Positions 7,057 through 13,997 of a stretch of 15,230 nucleotides of DNA are shown here, piece by piece. This DNA is from Hydrogenophaga sp. GTDB taxonomy: Bacteria > Pseudomonadota > Gammaproteobacteria > Burkholderiales > Burkholderiaceae_C. The stretch spans positions 1 to 15,230 of the forward strand of contig JAIFNE010000219.1 in the NCBI GenBank assembly GCA_020047875.1, given 5' to 3'. How positions within the stretch are numbered: position 1 is the stretch's first letter; every line of letters begins with the position of its first letter. A program made the translations under genes and the position numbers. The notes below the pieces were generated by a model that saw nothing but the letters and a program-made list of their open reading frames with translations, was not told the origin of the DNA and made no database searches.

Positions 7057-9863
7057 TACGCCACCAACTCCCGATTCATCTCGTCCATCAGTCCATCCAG
7101 TTCGTCACCAAACACCTGCCACACGCGCTGCAGCCCGCCTTTGTCGGCCAGTTCGGCGTAATCAAAATCGTCCCGGGCGATGCTGCAGCTGCTGGCGATG
7201 TGGTCTTTCATCAGGCGCAGCCATTCGGTCTGCTCGGGTGTGAACGCGGTGCCACGCTGGGCGTTGTGCCGCCAGATCCAGGCCTGGAAGCGCTTGTCCA
7301 CTTCGTCGGCAAAGGGGCGCAATTCTGCGCCCTCGCCGTCCAGCCCCAGTGCGAAGCGCACCAGGCTGACCAGGTCGGTCAGTTGCCGTTTCGTCTCCGT
7401 GCCCTTCACGCGGCTGGCCTGCACGCGGGCGTAGGCGCTCCACAGGCGCTCAGTGGTCAGCATCAGCGGCGGGCGGGCCAGGCGTTGATGCAGGTCTTCG
7501 ATCATGTCGAAGGTGAGTGCGCGGCGCTGGTAGGGCTGCTGGTAGAAGAAGCCGAGCGCGGCGATTTCGTCTTTGTGCTGCTGCAGGTAGCTGGCAAAGG
7601 TCTGGATGACCGCATTGGCTTGAGCCTCGGCCTGCGCGCTGAAGCCACTGAAGGTGACCTGGTCGAGGTTGATGTGGTCGATGATCTGCTCGCGCTCGCG
7701 GCGGGCGTTTTCAATCTCGTCGCGCAGGGCGGGCTGGTCAAACGGGGCGCAGGCAGCGGCCACGCGGGTGGTGCGGGCGGCTTCCAACTCCTCGGGCCGC
7801 AACTGGTCTTCGTTGACGGTTTTGCCCATGGCCTGGGCGGTGGCCAGCGCGGTCTGCACCACGGCGTCGGGGTTGAGCGCGGCGATCAGGGCCTTGCCCA
7901 GCTCGGCCACCGGCACGCCGCCGCTGGCTTTTTCAATGCGGGCCTGGGCCTTGTCGTCCAGCTGCTTGGCCAGGCGCACCAGGCGGTTGGCCAGCGAGAG
8001 CACGGTGTCCTCGTCGCGGTGGCCCATGGCCACGCCTTGCAGCAGGTCTTTCAGCGGCACGCCGGGCTTCTTCTCCAGCGGTCGGCTTTCGGTCTTGAGG
8101 CTCTTCTCCACACCCACGGCGTCGATCAGCACGAAGCGGGTCTTGGCGCCATCAGCACTGTTGCTCACGCGCTTGAGGCCATCCGCGTCCAGGCTGCGCA
8201 CGCCTCGGCCCTTCATCTGTTCGTAGTAGCCCTTGCTGCGGACATCGCGCATGAAGAGCAGCACCTCCAGCGGCTTGACGTCGGTGCCGGTGGCGATCAT
8301 GTCCACGGTGACGGCGATGCGCGGGTGGTGGTCGTTGCGGAAGCTGCTCAGTACGCCCTCGGCGTCTTTTTCGCTATAGGTGACCTTGCGGCAGAAGGCG
8401 TTGCCCTGGCCGTAGACCTCGCGCACGGTCTGAATGATGTCGTCGGCGTGGCTGTCGGTCTTGGCAAAGATCAGGGTCTTGGGCGTTTCCTGGCGGGTGG
8501 GGAAGATCTGCGTTTCCACGGCGGTCTTCATGGCCTGGATGACCTGCCGGATCTGGCTGGGGTTGACCACGGAGCGGTCCAGCTCTCTGCCGGTGTAGGC
8601 GGCGTCTTCCTCAGTTTCGCTCCAGCGCTTTTTGCGGGTCTGGCGGTCCCGGTGGTCCACCCATTCTTTGGCCTTGAGTTCGGCGCCTTTCTGGGTGACT
8701 TCGGTGACGATCTCGTACACGTCGTAGCCGACGTTTACGCCATCGGCCACCGACTGTTCGTAGGTGTATTCGGCGACGATGTTTTCGTTGAAGAAGCCGA
8801 AGGTGCGCTTGTCGGGCGTGGCGGTCAGGCCAATCAGGCTGGCGTCAAAGTAGTCCAGCACCTGCCTCCAGGTGTTGTAGATGCTGCGGTGGCATTCGTC
8901 GATGACGATGAAGTCGAAGCTTTCGACCGGCACGGCCGGGTTGTAGCGGACGAATTTTTCCTGTTTGGCGGTTTGCTGCACCTCGGCCAGCGACACGTCT
9001 TCGGCCGACTCGTCGATGGGCTCGCCACTGAGGATGGAATACATGCGCTGGATGGTGCTGATGCACACCTTGGCGCCCTGGTCGATGGTGGGGCTGGCCA
9101 GGCGCTGGACGTTGTACAGCTCGGTGAAGGTGCGGCCGTCGTCGGGCGGCGTGTAGGCCATAAATTCCTGGTGCGCCTGTTTGCCGAGGTTGCGCGTGTC
9201 CACCAGAAACAGGATGCGCTGGGCACCGCCGAACTTGAGCAAGCGGTAGATCGAGGTGATGGCCGTAAAGGTCTTGCCCGCGCCGGTGGCCATGTGCACC
9301 AGGGCGCGCGGTTTGCTCTGGGCGAGCGACTTCTCCAGCCCGGTGACGGCACTGATCTGGCAGTCGCGCAGGTTGCGTTCTGGCAGCGCGGGCATCTGCT
9401 CCGCGAGGCGGCTGCGCAGGGTGGACGGGGCGCCGCTGGGCAGCGGGGGCTGGGCCAGCCAGTCGGCCAGGGTGTCGGGTTTGAAGAAGTGGAAGATTTC
9501 GCGCGAACGGGGCACCGGGTCGCGCCCGTCGGTGAAACGGATGATCTCGCCCGTGCTTTCAAACAGGAAGGGCAGCGGCGGCGCGTCTTTGCGCCACTTG
9601 AGCGTGGCGTTGGCGTAACGCTCGGTCTGGGTTTCGGTGGCGGTGAGGTTTTCGCCGGCTTCGTTGCGCTTGGCTTCGATGACGCCAACAGCCTGGCGAT
9701 CCACGAACAGCACGTAGTCGGCAGGGCCGGTGTCGGTGGGGTATTCGCGCACAGCGACGCCTTGGGCGGCGCCCAGGTTGAACGCCTTCATGTCTTGCAC
9801 CACCCAGCCAGCGGCGGCGAGCTTTTCGTCGATGGTTTGGCGCGCTTTGGCTTCGGGTGTCAT
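7056..9863 (-). CDS. hsdR: Type I restriction endonuclease subunit (HsdR)
   Basis: The protein is 935 aa from the ATG at 9863. It is the ATP-driven DNA translocase and nuclease of the type I complex. An N-terminal HSDR_N nuclease domain carries D49 (PADYVLFVD) and the E63-A-K65 pair (VIEAKR). The SF2 helicase motor follows: Walker A MATGAGKT at 191-198, DECH at 322-325, GLTATP at 345-350, motif V TVDMIATGTDVK at 519-530 and motif VI MKGRGVR at 550-556. The rest is a helical C-terminal region of the EcoEI-like type. The frame stays open upstream to 10142, but that extension is Arg/Pro/Cys-rich and runs into the hipA end, so I reject it. MTPEAKARQTIDEKL is the usual start of this family, and GGGAAGGG lies about 12 nt before it. 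It is 103 bp downstream of hipA and overlaps hsdS by one base. Confidence 0.96.
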   Translation of the reverse strand: MTPEAKARQTIDEKLAAAGWVVQDMKAFNLGAAQGVAVREYPTDTGPADYVLFVDRQAVGVIEAKRNEAGENLTATETQTERYANATLKWRKDAPPLPFLFESTGEIIRFTDGRDPVPRSREIFHFFKPDTLADWLAQPPLPSGAPSTLRSRLAEQMPALPERNLRDCQISAVTGLEKSLAQSKPRALVHMATGAGKTFTAITSIYRLLKFGGAQRILFLVDTRNLGKQAHQEFMAYTPPDDGRTFTELYNVQRLASPTIDQGAKVCISTIQRMYSILSGEPIDESAEDVSLAEVQQTAKQEKFVRYNPAVPVESFDFIVIDECHRSIYNTWRQVLDYFDASLIGLTATPDKRTFGFFNENIVAEYTYEQSVADGVNVGYDVYEIVTEVTQKGAELKAKEWVDHRDRQTRKKRWSETEEDAAYTGRELDRSVVNPSQIRQVIQAMKTAVETQIFPTRQETPKTLIFAKTDSHADDIIQTVREVYGQGNAFCRKVTYSEKDAEGVLSSFRNDHHPRIAVTVDMIATGTDVKPLEVLLFMRDVRSKGYYEQMKGRGVRSLDADGLKRVSNSADGAKTRFVLIDAVGVEKSLKTESRPLEKKPGVPLKDLLQGVAMGHRDEDTVLSLANRLVRLAKQLDDKAQARIEKASGGVPVAELGKALIAALNPDAVVQTALATAQAMGKTVNEDQLRPEELEAARTTRVAAACAPFDQPALRDEIENARREREQIIDHINLDQVTFSGFSAQAEAQANAVIQTFASYLQQHKDEIAALGFFYQQPYQRRALTFDMIEDLHQRLARPPLMLTTERLWSAYARVQASRVKGTETKRQLTDLVSLVRFALGLDGEGAELRPFADEVDKRFQAWIWRHNAQRGTAFTPEQTEWLRLMKDHIASSCSIARDDFDYAELADKGGLQRVWQVFGDELDGLMDEMNRELVA

Positions 9864-9966
9864 GGTGAAGGCAACCCTTCCCTGGGTGCTGTACCCATTC
9901 TCAAAGAAATGTGGCGGCGGTGTAAGCGAAGTATGCCTGCGACAGCCATGGAAACGGGGGTAGCGC

Positions 9967-11298
9967 TCATCGTCGCCCCAGCAAGGGCGAACGGCCAATT
10001 TTTTCGGACTCGGTTTTTTGTTTCGGCGGCGGTGAGAAGCCTTCAAAGGCTTCGCCGGGTGTCCAGTCGCCCACCGCGTACACGCGCTGATCGCGCAGGC
10101 CCTGCACGCCTTCGGACCAGGCCATGAGCATGCGTTTGCCAATGTCTTCGAAGCCCGGGTGTTGGGTCATGGCTTGACGCACCAGCGGGCCCACGTCGGC
10201 CACCGCATCGCTGATGGCTTGCACCATGTGTTGCTGCTCTTTGGGCTGGATGCCGAAGGTGGCGGCGATGAACTTCTGCAGACTCTTGCCGGGCGCCCAG
10301 GTCTTTTTGCCCATGAACTCGATGCCCGGAGGGTTGTGCTGGAAGCCCGCGTAGACGCTGGTGGTGAGCATGTCGCAAGCGGGGGAGAGGTGAACGTCGG
10401 CCCGGCTGGTGTAGAGCAAGGCGATGTTCTTGGCGTGGCAGTCGGCGTTGCGAAGTGCGTAGGTCAGCAGCAGGGTGGTGGCGAGCTGGCGGTAGGTTTC
10501 CAGCCGCTGCGCGCCGGGCACGTGGTCGCGCACGGCTTTGGCGATGCGCTCCCAGGTGGTGTCGTATTTGGCGGCGGGGCGCAGGCCCAGCAGACTGCAG
10601 AAATCTTCCATGCCCCAGTGGGGCTGGCCGTTTTCATCCACGTCGAAGCGGTGCACCACCAATGCCTGGCCGTCGTCTGACACCTCGGTTTTGGCGGTGG
10701 GCATCACACGGCTGGCCACCTGCATGCACAGGTGTTCGTTCAGGGCTACGAACGGCAGTTGGGCGCTGGAGCCTTTGATGATGTGGCGGCGGGTCACCAG
10801 GCTGGCTTTTTGATGCAAGGTCAGCGGCGAGCCGCCTTCGGACTGCGCATCCAAAAACTTGGGCACTACACCCGAGACGCCGCTGGTGGCGTGCTCGCGC
10901 ACCAGGGCAGCAAAGGCTGCTTCGGAGTTGTCGCCCTTCAGCAGCGCGGCCACTTCAACCGGCTTAGCCGGTTCATTGAGTTCGGCGCCGGGCGCGGCCA
11001 CTTGCAGGCGGCCGACCATGTTGCGGCCGATGACCGACAACAAGGCGATCGGGCTGGCGCCGATGTGGGGGCCGAACTGCTCTTGCAGCACCTGAAGCAA
11101 ATAGCCCTCGGGCAGGTTCATTTGCAGCACTGGGGGGAGCTGGTCGTCCCACACATAGCTCTCTGTGCGCACCGGCATGGTGAGCGATACAAAGTCGTCT
11201 GCCGCCACCTGGGGGTGGTACGTGAGCACGCTCTTGAAGTCGCCAGATTGTTCCAGCGTCGCTACCTCGCGGCCCAGCACATACACAGACAACTGCAT
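9967..11298 (-). CDS. hipA: HipA-family serine/threonine kinase toxin
   Basis: This 443-aa protein resembles the HipA kinase toxin, which in E. coli phosphorylates glutamyl-tRNA synthetase and arrests growth. The N-terminal HipA_N lobe covers about 1-105. The flexible loop TSGVSGVVPKFL (138-149) carries S142 at the position of the regulatory autophosphorylated serine. K175 in RHIIKGSS is the ATP-binding lysine. The catalytic loop RNADCHAKN has D286 and N291, and the metal-binding LSPACD has D309. Key residues are therefore intact. The start chosen is the ATG at 11298, which overlaps the hipB stop (TGATG) and follows GGTGGAG at about 7 nt. A GTG one codon earlier is possible. The C-terminal tail is basic. 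The target may differ from that of E. coli HipA. Confidence 0.93.
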   Translation of the reverse strand: MQLSVYVLGREVATLEQSGDFKSVLTYHPQVAADDFVSLTMPVRTESYVWDDQLPPVLQMNLPEGYLLQVLQEQFGPHIGASPIALLSVIGRNMVGRLQVAAPGAELNEPAKPVEVAALLKGDNSEAAFAALVREHATSGVSGVVPKFLDAQSEGGSPLTLHQKASLVTRRHIIKGSSAQLPFVALNEHLCMQVASRVMPTAKTEVSDDGQALVVHRFDVDENGQPHWGMEDFCSLLGLRPAAKYDTTWERIAKAVRDHVPGAQRLETYRQLATTLLLTYALRNADCHAKNIALLYTSRADVHLSPACDMLTTSVYAGFQHNPPGIEFMGKKTWAPGKSLQKFIAATFGIQPKEQQHMVQAISDAVADVGPLVRQAMTQHPGFEDIGKRMLMAWSEGVQGLRDQRVYAVGDWTPGEAFEGFSPPPKQKTESEKIGRSPLLGRR

Positions 11299-11609
11299 CA
11301 CCGGGCTCCCCCAGTGGCTGCGCCCTTTTCACCACGGCCACCGCCCCGGCCTGCGGCGGGCTGCGCCCGCTCGCGGCGCAGTTCGTCCAAATTACCGGCC
11401 TGGCCCTGGGCCACCACGTCCAGCTCGGCGCCTAGCACCGCCAGGACGGCCAGCAGCTTGCGCGCGCCGAATTCGGCTCCCCTGCCGCGCTCGAAGCGCG
11501 AGAGGGATTCAGGCGTCACGCCCGCCTGGGCCGCTACGTCACCTTGTTTCAGGCCTAGCAGCTTTCGGCGCGCGGCGACGGCTTCACCGAGTTCTTGGAG
11601 GGTTTGCAT
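11298..11609 (-). CDS. hipB: HipB-like XRE-family antitoxin/repressor
   Basis: The 103-aa product has an XRE helix-turn-helix at about 5-60 (LGEAVAARRKLLGLKQGDVA, then the recognition helix near VTPESLSRFERG). It directly precedes and overlaps hipA. In this family the HTH protein neutralises the HipA kinase and represses the operon. After residue 70 the protein has a Gly/Arg-rich, probably disordered tail, where HipB proteins often carry the segment that contacts HipA. There is no clear ribosome binding site before the ATG at 11609. With a -10 hexamer predicted about 25 bp upstream, the leader would be very short. Confidence 0.9.
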   Translation of the reverse strand: MQTLQELGEAVAARRKLLGLKQGDVAAQAGVTPESLSRFERGRGAEFGARKLLAVLAVLGAELDVVAQGQAGNLDELRRERAQPAAGRGGGRGEKGAATGGAR

Positions 11610-11664
11610 TTGATATTTGCGTCAATAAAAAACATCATACGACTTTTTTTAACTTAAAAATCAA
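11609..11664 (-). promoter_or_regulatory. Predicted hipBA promoter and operator region
   Basis: In this AT-rich stretch the minus strand has TATGAT at 11639-11634 and TTGATT at 11664-11659, with 19-bp spacing (long for a sigma-70 site). Between the -10 and the hipB start is TTGATATTTGCGTCAA (plus strand), whose TTGA/TCAA ends form a short inverted repeat that could be a HipB operator. The arrangement is plausible but unproven. Confidence 0.38.
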
Positions 11665-11783
11665 GAAAACCAAACAAAGAAACGAACAAACAAACTAATG
11701 AACTTTCGCCGATGGCGCGGGCACCCTGGTGCACAGTTGGCCCGGCACCTTCGCCCCATACCAGCGCCACAACGAGGACACCC

Positions 11784-11969
11784 ATGAACAACCCGCCACC
11801 GAAACAAGCCAGTCAGCAGCTTGAAGCCGACCGTGTGCCAAGCGAGGCCAAACCCGACTTGGATGCACCAGCGCGGGACACCGCCCCGTGCCCCAGCTAT
11901 GCGGACACATCCACCGAAATTTACCCACTGCCCGCGTTCGTGACGCGGGAAATGTCCCCTTCTTGCTGA
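11784..11969 (+). CDS. Possible small protein, 61 aa (uncertain)
   Basis: An ATG at 11784 follows GAGGAC at 4-5 nt and opens a 61-codon frame starting MNNPPPKQASQQLEADRVPS. The product is hydrophilic and Pro/Ala/Asp-rich, with no membrane segment, signal peptide or known motif. It would be the only plus-strand gene of the element. The good ribosome binding site is the main support. The composition could equally come from a non-coding high-GC stretch. Confidence 0.25.
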   Translation: MNNPPPKQASQQLEADRVPSEAKPDLDAPARDTAPCPSYADTSTEIYPLPAFVTREMSPSC

Positions 11970-12156
11970 ACCACCCGGCGCCGCTGTGCGGCTGCCAGGT
12001 GGCAGACGAAACCGGCTCCACGGCAGACACTGAAAAGCCTTGCACCGCAAGGCGTTGCAGGCCATCGGCCACACCCAGCGTCTGCCGTTCTTTATGTTCC
12101 ACTAAATCGGTTTTGCTGTCGGTTTCGTGGCGGTGGTGGACAACGTGGGTCCCCAG

Positions 12157-12229
12157 CTTGTCCCCTGTTTGCTGATGCTGGAGCGCGATCAGCAAAAGCT
12201 AAGCAAAACATCAGCAGGCCGGGGACAAG
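12157..12229. repeat. Nested inverted repeats / large stem structure
   Basis: The outer arms CTTGTCCCC (12157-12165) and GGGGACAAG (12221-12229) are perfect. Inside, TGCTGATG (12170-12177) pairs with CATCAGCA (12209-12216). Alternatively TTTGCTGAT (12168-12176) pairs perfectly with ATCAGCAAA (12188-12196). The two inner pairings exclude each other. No T-run follows, so it is not a simple terminator. Confidence 0.7.
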
Positions 12230-12337
12230 GCGCGGACTATTCAGGCCTGCGCGTGCAACGCACCACAACCCGCCCGGGACAGGCCAGGGAAAACTTTCTC
12301 AGCCCGCAGGGCGCTGCGGTTTGCGTGGCCGGTGGGT

Positions 12338-12826
12338 TCACACCAAGTCGTCCGCTGACTTGCCTTGCAGCGCCTGCATGTCAAACCCCATGGGGCGTGT
12401 GAGGGTCTGCCGGGTGGGCAGAGCGCTGCGGCTTCGCCTTGCTGCCTGGACAACCGGGCGAGGCTTGGTTTCAGCAACAGGCTCAGGATTGACCAAAACA
12501 GGCTCAGGAACGCTTTGCGCAGGTTCTGCAGGGCGTTGCAGCCGCGCGGCCTTTCTGGCGCGCCACAGGGCTTTTTTAAAGGCTTCGAGCTGCACCGGCC
12601 TACCCAGTGCCTCGGCCAGCTCTGCCGCCAGGTGGTGGCGGTACCAGCCGAAGTGCAAGCGCTGCTCGATGCTGGGCAAGTACTCCCGAACCAGCCCGGC
12701 CAGGCTGCGCGCATGGCCGGGCACCGAACTTGGGGCGCCCGCTTCCGCTGTGGATAACGGGTCTGCGAGGGCGCCGTGTCTTTTGCCTCTTGGTATTAAA
12801 AAACTCTCTTCTAAATGGTGCGCCAT
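12338..12826 (-). CDS. Hypothetical protein, 162 aa, helical domain plus Pro-rich basic tail
   Basis: I do not recognise this protein. Residues about 41-95 (LVREYLPSIEQRLHFGWYRH and following to WRARKAAR) look like a compact helical domain, rich in Arg, Leu and aromatic residues. It recalls small plasmid or element regulatory proteins but has no diagnostic motif. Residues 99-135 are a Pro/Glu/Val-rich linker, and the C-terminal part is basic. The ATG at 12826 is chosen because AAAGGTG lies about 7 nt before it. An upstream in-frame ATG at 12868 would give 176 aa but places the whole inverted repeat inside the coding region. The gene is 112 bp downstream of the winged-helix gene, on the same strand. 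Its ribosome binding site and start codon lie within an arm of a perfect 15-bp inverted repeat, which suggests regulation at this point. Confidence 0.72.
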   Translation of the reverse strand: MAHHLEESFLIPRGKRHGALADPLSTAEAGAPSSVPGHARSLAGLVREYLPSIEQRLHFGWYRHHLAAELAEALGRPVQLEAFKKALWRARKAARLQRPAEPAQSVPEPVLVNPEPVAETKPRPVVQAARRSRSALPTRQTLTRPMGFDMQALQGKSADDLV

Positions 12827-12926
12827 GGGTGTCACCTTTTCGGCACTTATCGGTGACACCCATGGCACCGATGCAAGTTGTACACAAGACGCCCATGGCA
12901 GTCATGGAAACGCGGGCTGTGCATAA
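12749..12926 (-). other. Candidate replication-origin segment with DnaA-box-like sites
   Basis: Two sites match the DnaA-box consensus TT(A/T)TNCACA on the minus strand: TTATCCACA at 12757-12749 and TTATGCACA at 12926-12918. A one-mismatch site, TTGTACACA, is on the plus strand at 12878-12886. Between them are an AT-rich run (about 12779-12817), the 15-bp inverted repeat and a further half-site. A winged-helix, replication-protein-like gene lies immediately upstream. The cluster is consistent with an origin for the excised circle. The first box lies inside the 162-aa coding region, so chance is possible. Confidence 0.38.
12822..12899 (-). promoter_or_regulatory. Perfect 15-bp inverted repeat over the start of the 162-aa gene, plus a third half-site
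   Basis: GCCATGGGTGTCACC (12822-12836) and GGTGACACCCATGGC (12852-12866) are perfect complements separated by 15 nt. On the minus strand the downstream arm contains the AGGTG ribosome binding site and the ATG at 12826, so a transcript hairpin would hide both. A third half-site, GCCATGGGCGTC on the minus strand, is at 12899-12888, 33 bp (about three helical turns) from the second, which also fits a protein operator or iteron-like array. Confidence 0.8.
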
Positions 12927-12938
12927 CTTGGCCCTTTT

Positions 12939-13544
12939 TCATGCCGCATGGTGAGAAACCAACTGGCTGACCAGCCGCTCCAGCGCGCGTTGAAGGTGCT
13001 GCTGGTGGGCGCCGTCGCACAGCGTGCCCACGTTGATCTGGGCGCCGCCAGGCTGGTGGTTGATCTGCACGTTGACCTGCTCGATGTGGATGAGCTGCGG
13101 GTTCAGCGCGTCGCCCGTGCGCAAGGCCTCTTTGATCTGGCCGATGCGCTCGGCCGCATCGAACCCGGCGTAGTCCCAACTGGCTTTCAAGATCACCTGG
13201 TCGTTCTCGTCAACGATGGGCAGGATCTCGCGCAACACATAGCGGTTGCAGCGGCCACGCTTTTCCTTGCGGGCATAGCCCAAGTCCACCAGCACCTGAA
13301 TGGCGCGCAGCACCTGGCGCGTGGACATACCCGTTTTTTCGGCCAGCGCTTCGATGCTGATGCGCGCTTCGCCGGTGCGCATGTCGGTGTAGGCCTTGAG
13401 CACCACGTAGACAAAGAAGGCTGTGCGCCCCATACGCTGGGCGTCGCCGCCGTCGATCATGGAGCGGAACACGTGCACCCATCGCTCGCTCATCAAAGCC
13501 TGCGCGCTGGACGCTGGTTGCGGTGACATGACGCCGCGCCCCAT
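12939..13544 (-). CDS. Winged-helix DNA-binding protein, replication-initiator-like
   Basis: The 201-aa product has residues 24-57 (HVFRSMIDGG and following to FVYVVLKAYTDM), then a clear helix-turn-helix at 61-95 (RISIEALAEKTGMSTRQVLR, helix LVDLGYARKE) and a basic wing KRGRCNRYVLRE (about 95-106). This is the HTH_36-type arrangement often seen in plasmid and integrative-element replication or regulatory proteins. The C-terminal third has no recognised motif. The start ATG at 13544 overlaps the stop of the upstream small gene (TGATG), so translation is probably coupled. A GTG one codon earlier is also open. The role as replication initiator rather than transcriptional regulator is inferred from the fold, the position next to the integrase module and the DnaA-box-like sites downstream. 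Confidence 0.72.
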   Translation of the reverse strand: MGRGVMSPQPASSAQALMSERWVHVFRSMIDGGDAQRMGRTAFFVYVVLKAYTDMRTGEARISIEALAEKTGMSTRQVLRAIQVLVDLGYARKEKRGRCNRYVLREILPIVDENDQVILKASWDYAGFDAAERIGQIKEALRTGDALNPQLIHIEQVNVQINHQPGGAQINVGTLCDGAHQQHLQRALERLVSQLVSHHAA

Positions 13545-13759
13545 CACGCAGACGCGTCAATGACGGCGGCAATCTTGGCGGTGTCGAAATACACCCGGCG
13601 CCCGAACCGGCGCTTGGCCTGGTTGATCTGGCCAGCCCAGCCGTCGTTTTTGCGCAGGCTGATGCGCAGCCCGTCGGGCGAGCGGTGCAGCTCTTGAGCG
13701 AGGTGCACCAAGGTCATCAAGGTGCCGTAGCGGCTGGTCAAAACTTCTTCTTTGGTCAT
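13544..13759 (-). CDS. Small DNA-binding protein, excisionase (Xis)/AlpA-like
   Basis: The 71-aa protein fits the size and position of an excisionase or AlpA-type regulator, just downstream of the integrase and ahead of the winged-helix gene. LMTLVHLAQELHRSPDGLRI (about 14-33) reads as a helix-turn-helix of the MerR/excisionase type, followed by a basic stretch AKRRFGRRVYFDTAKIAAVI with an expected wing and final helix. Xis proteins bind next to the attachment site and steer the integrase towards excision. The ATG at 13759 is preceded by ACGGAG at about 8 nt. An upstream Met at 13801 is rejected for lack of a ribosome binding site. No catalytic residues are expected. The assignment is by size, fold impression and context. 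Confidence 0.62.
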   Translation of the reverse strand: MTKEEVLTSRYGTLMTLVHLAQELHRSPDGLRISLRKNDGWAGQINQAKRRFGRRVYFDTAKIAAVIDASA

Positions 13760-13779
13760 GGTGGCGGCTCCGTTGCTGA

Positions 13780-13875
13780 CCGGTAAAACACCGGAATGCA
13801 ACGAAGTCTGCGCAAGGTGGCGCGATTCGCAAAACAGGCCAAAACCGAACGGAACTCATACAACAAGGGTTCGGT
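13780..13875 (-). promoter_or_regulatory. Inverted repeats in the leader of the excisionase-like operon
   Basis: Two perfect short inverted repeats lie upstream of the ATG at 13759: CCGGT-AAAAC-ACCGG (13780-13794), and ACCGAAC (13844-13850) with GTTCGGT (13869-13875). The second contains the hexamer ACCGAA, also found in the TGTACCGAAA motifs at both element ends and in the inverted repeat before the integrase. A shared DNA-binding protein (integrase or excisionase) is a possible explanation. No clear -35/-10 pair was found. Confidence 0.45.
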
Positions 13876-13935
13876 CTTTTGATCACGCTGGAAGGGTTTC
13901 GGGCCACCCGCCGTAAACCCGCATGGGCACAAGCA

Positions 13936-13954
13936 AAACGGCCCCGCAGGGCCG
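13936..13954 (-). terminator. Intrinsic terminator of the integrase gene
   Basis: On the minus strand CGGCCC-TGCG-GGGCCG forms a GC-only stem with a 4-nt loop, followed by TTTTGCTT. It lies about 45 bp beyond the integrase stop. The T-run is short, so termination may be partial, leaving some read-through into the excisionase-like operon. Confidence 0.6.
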
Positions 13955-13997
13955 CGCAAGCTGACGCGTTTATTCCACGTTGATGCAGTCGGGCATT

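Larger units (their letters stand above)
11665..12337. other. Long gap between hipB and the 162-aa gene, mostly non-coding
   Basis: About 670 bp carry no gene I can name. The end next to hipB (11660-11700) is A/C-rich with repeated AAAC-like units. The centre contains weak small frames on both strands, including 11695-12195 on the minus strand (166 codons) with no recognised motif and no ribosome binding site. A GC-rich hairpin CCCGCG-7 nt-CGCGGG lies at 11931-11949. The 12157-12229 segment is strongly structured and listed separately. This may be decayed sequence or a regulatory, replication or transfer locus. Confidence 0.5.

Noticed and set aside
7200..10127. A 975-codon open frame on the plus strand opposite hsdR
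   Set aside because: It mirrors hsdR codon structure in a high-GC gene, is Val/Gly/Ala/His-rich without motifs, and hsdR has every expected helicase and nuclease motif. It is an antisense shadow.
9864..10142. 93-codon upstream extension of the hsdR frame
   Set aside because: The added residues are Arg/Pro/Cys-rich, overlap the end of hipA and do not resemble HsdR. The family start MTPEAKARQ fits at 9863.
11695..12195. 166-codon minus-strand frame in the gap beside hipB
   Set aside because: No ribosome binding site, no motif, and an odd His/Trp/Cys-rich composition. It could be decayed coding sequence but cannot be supported as a gene.
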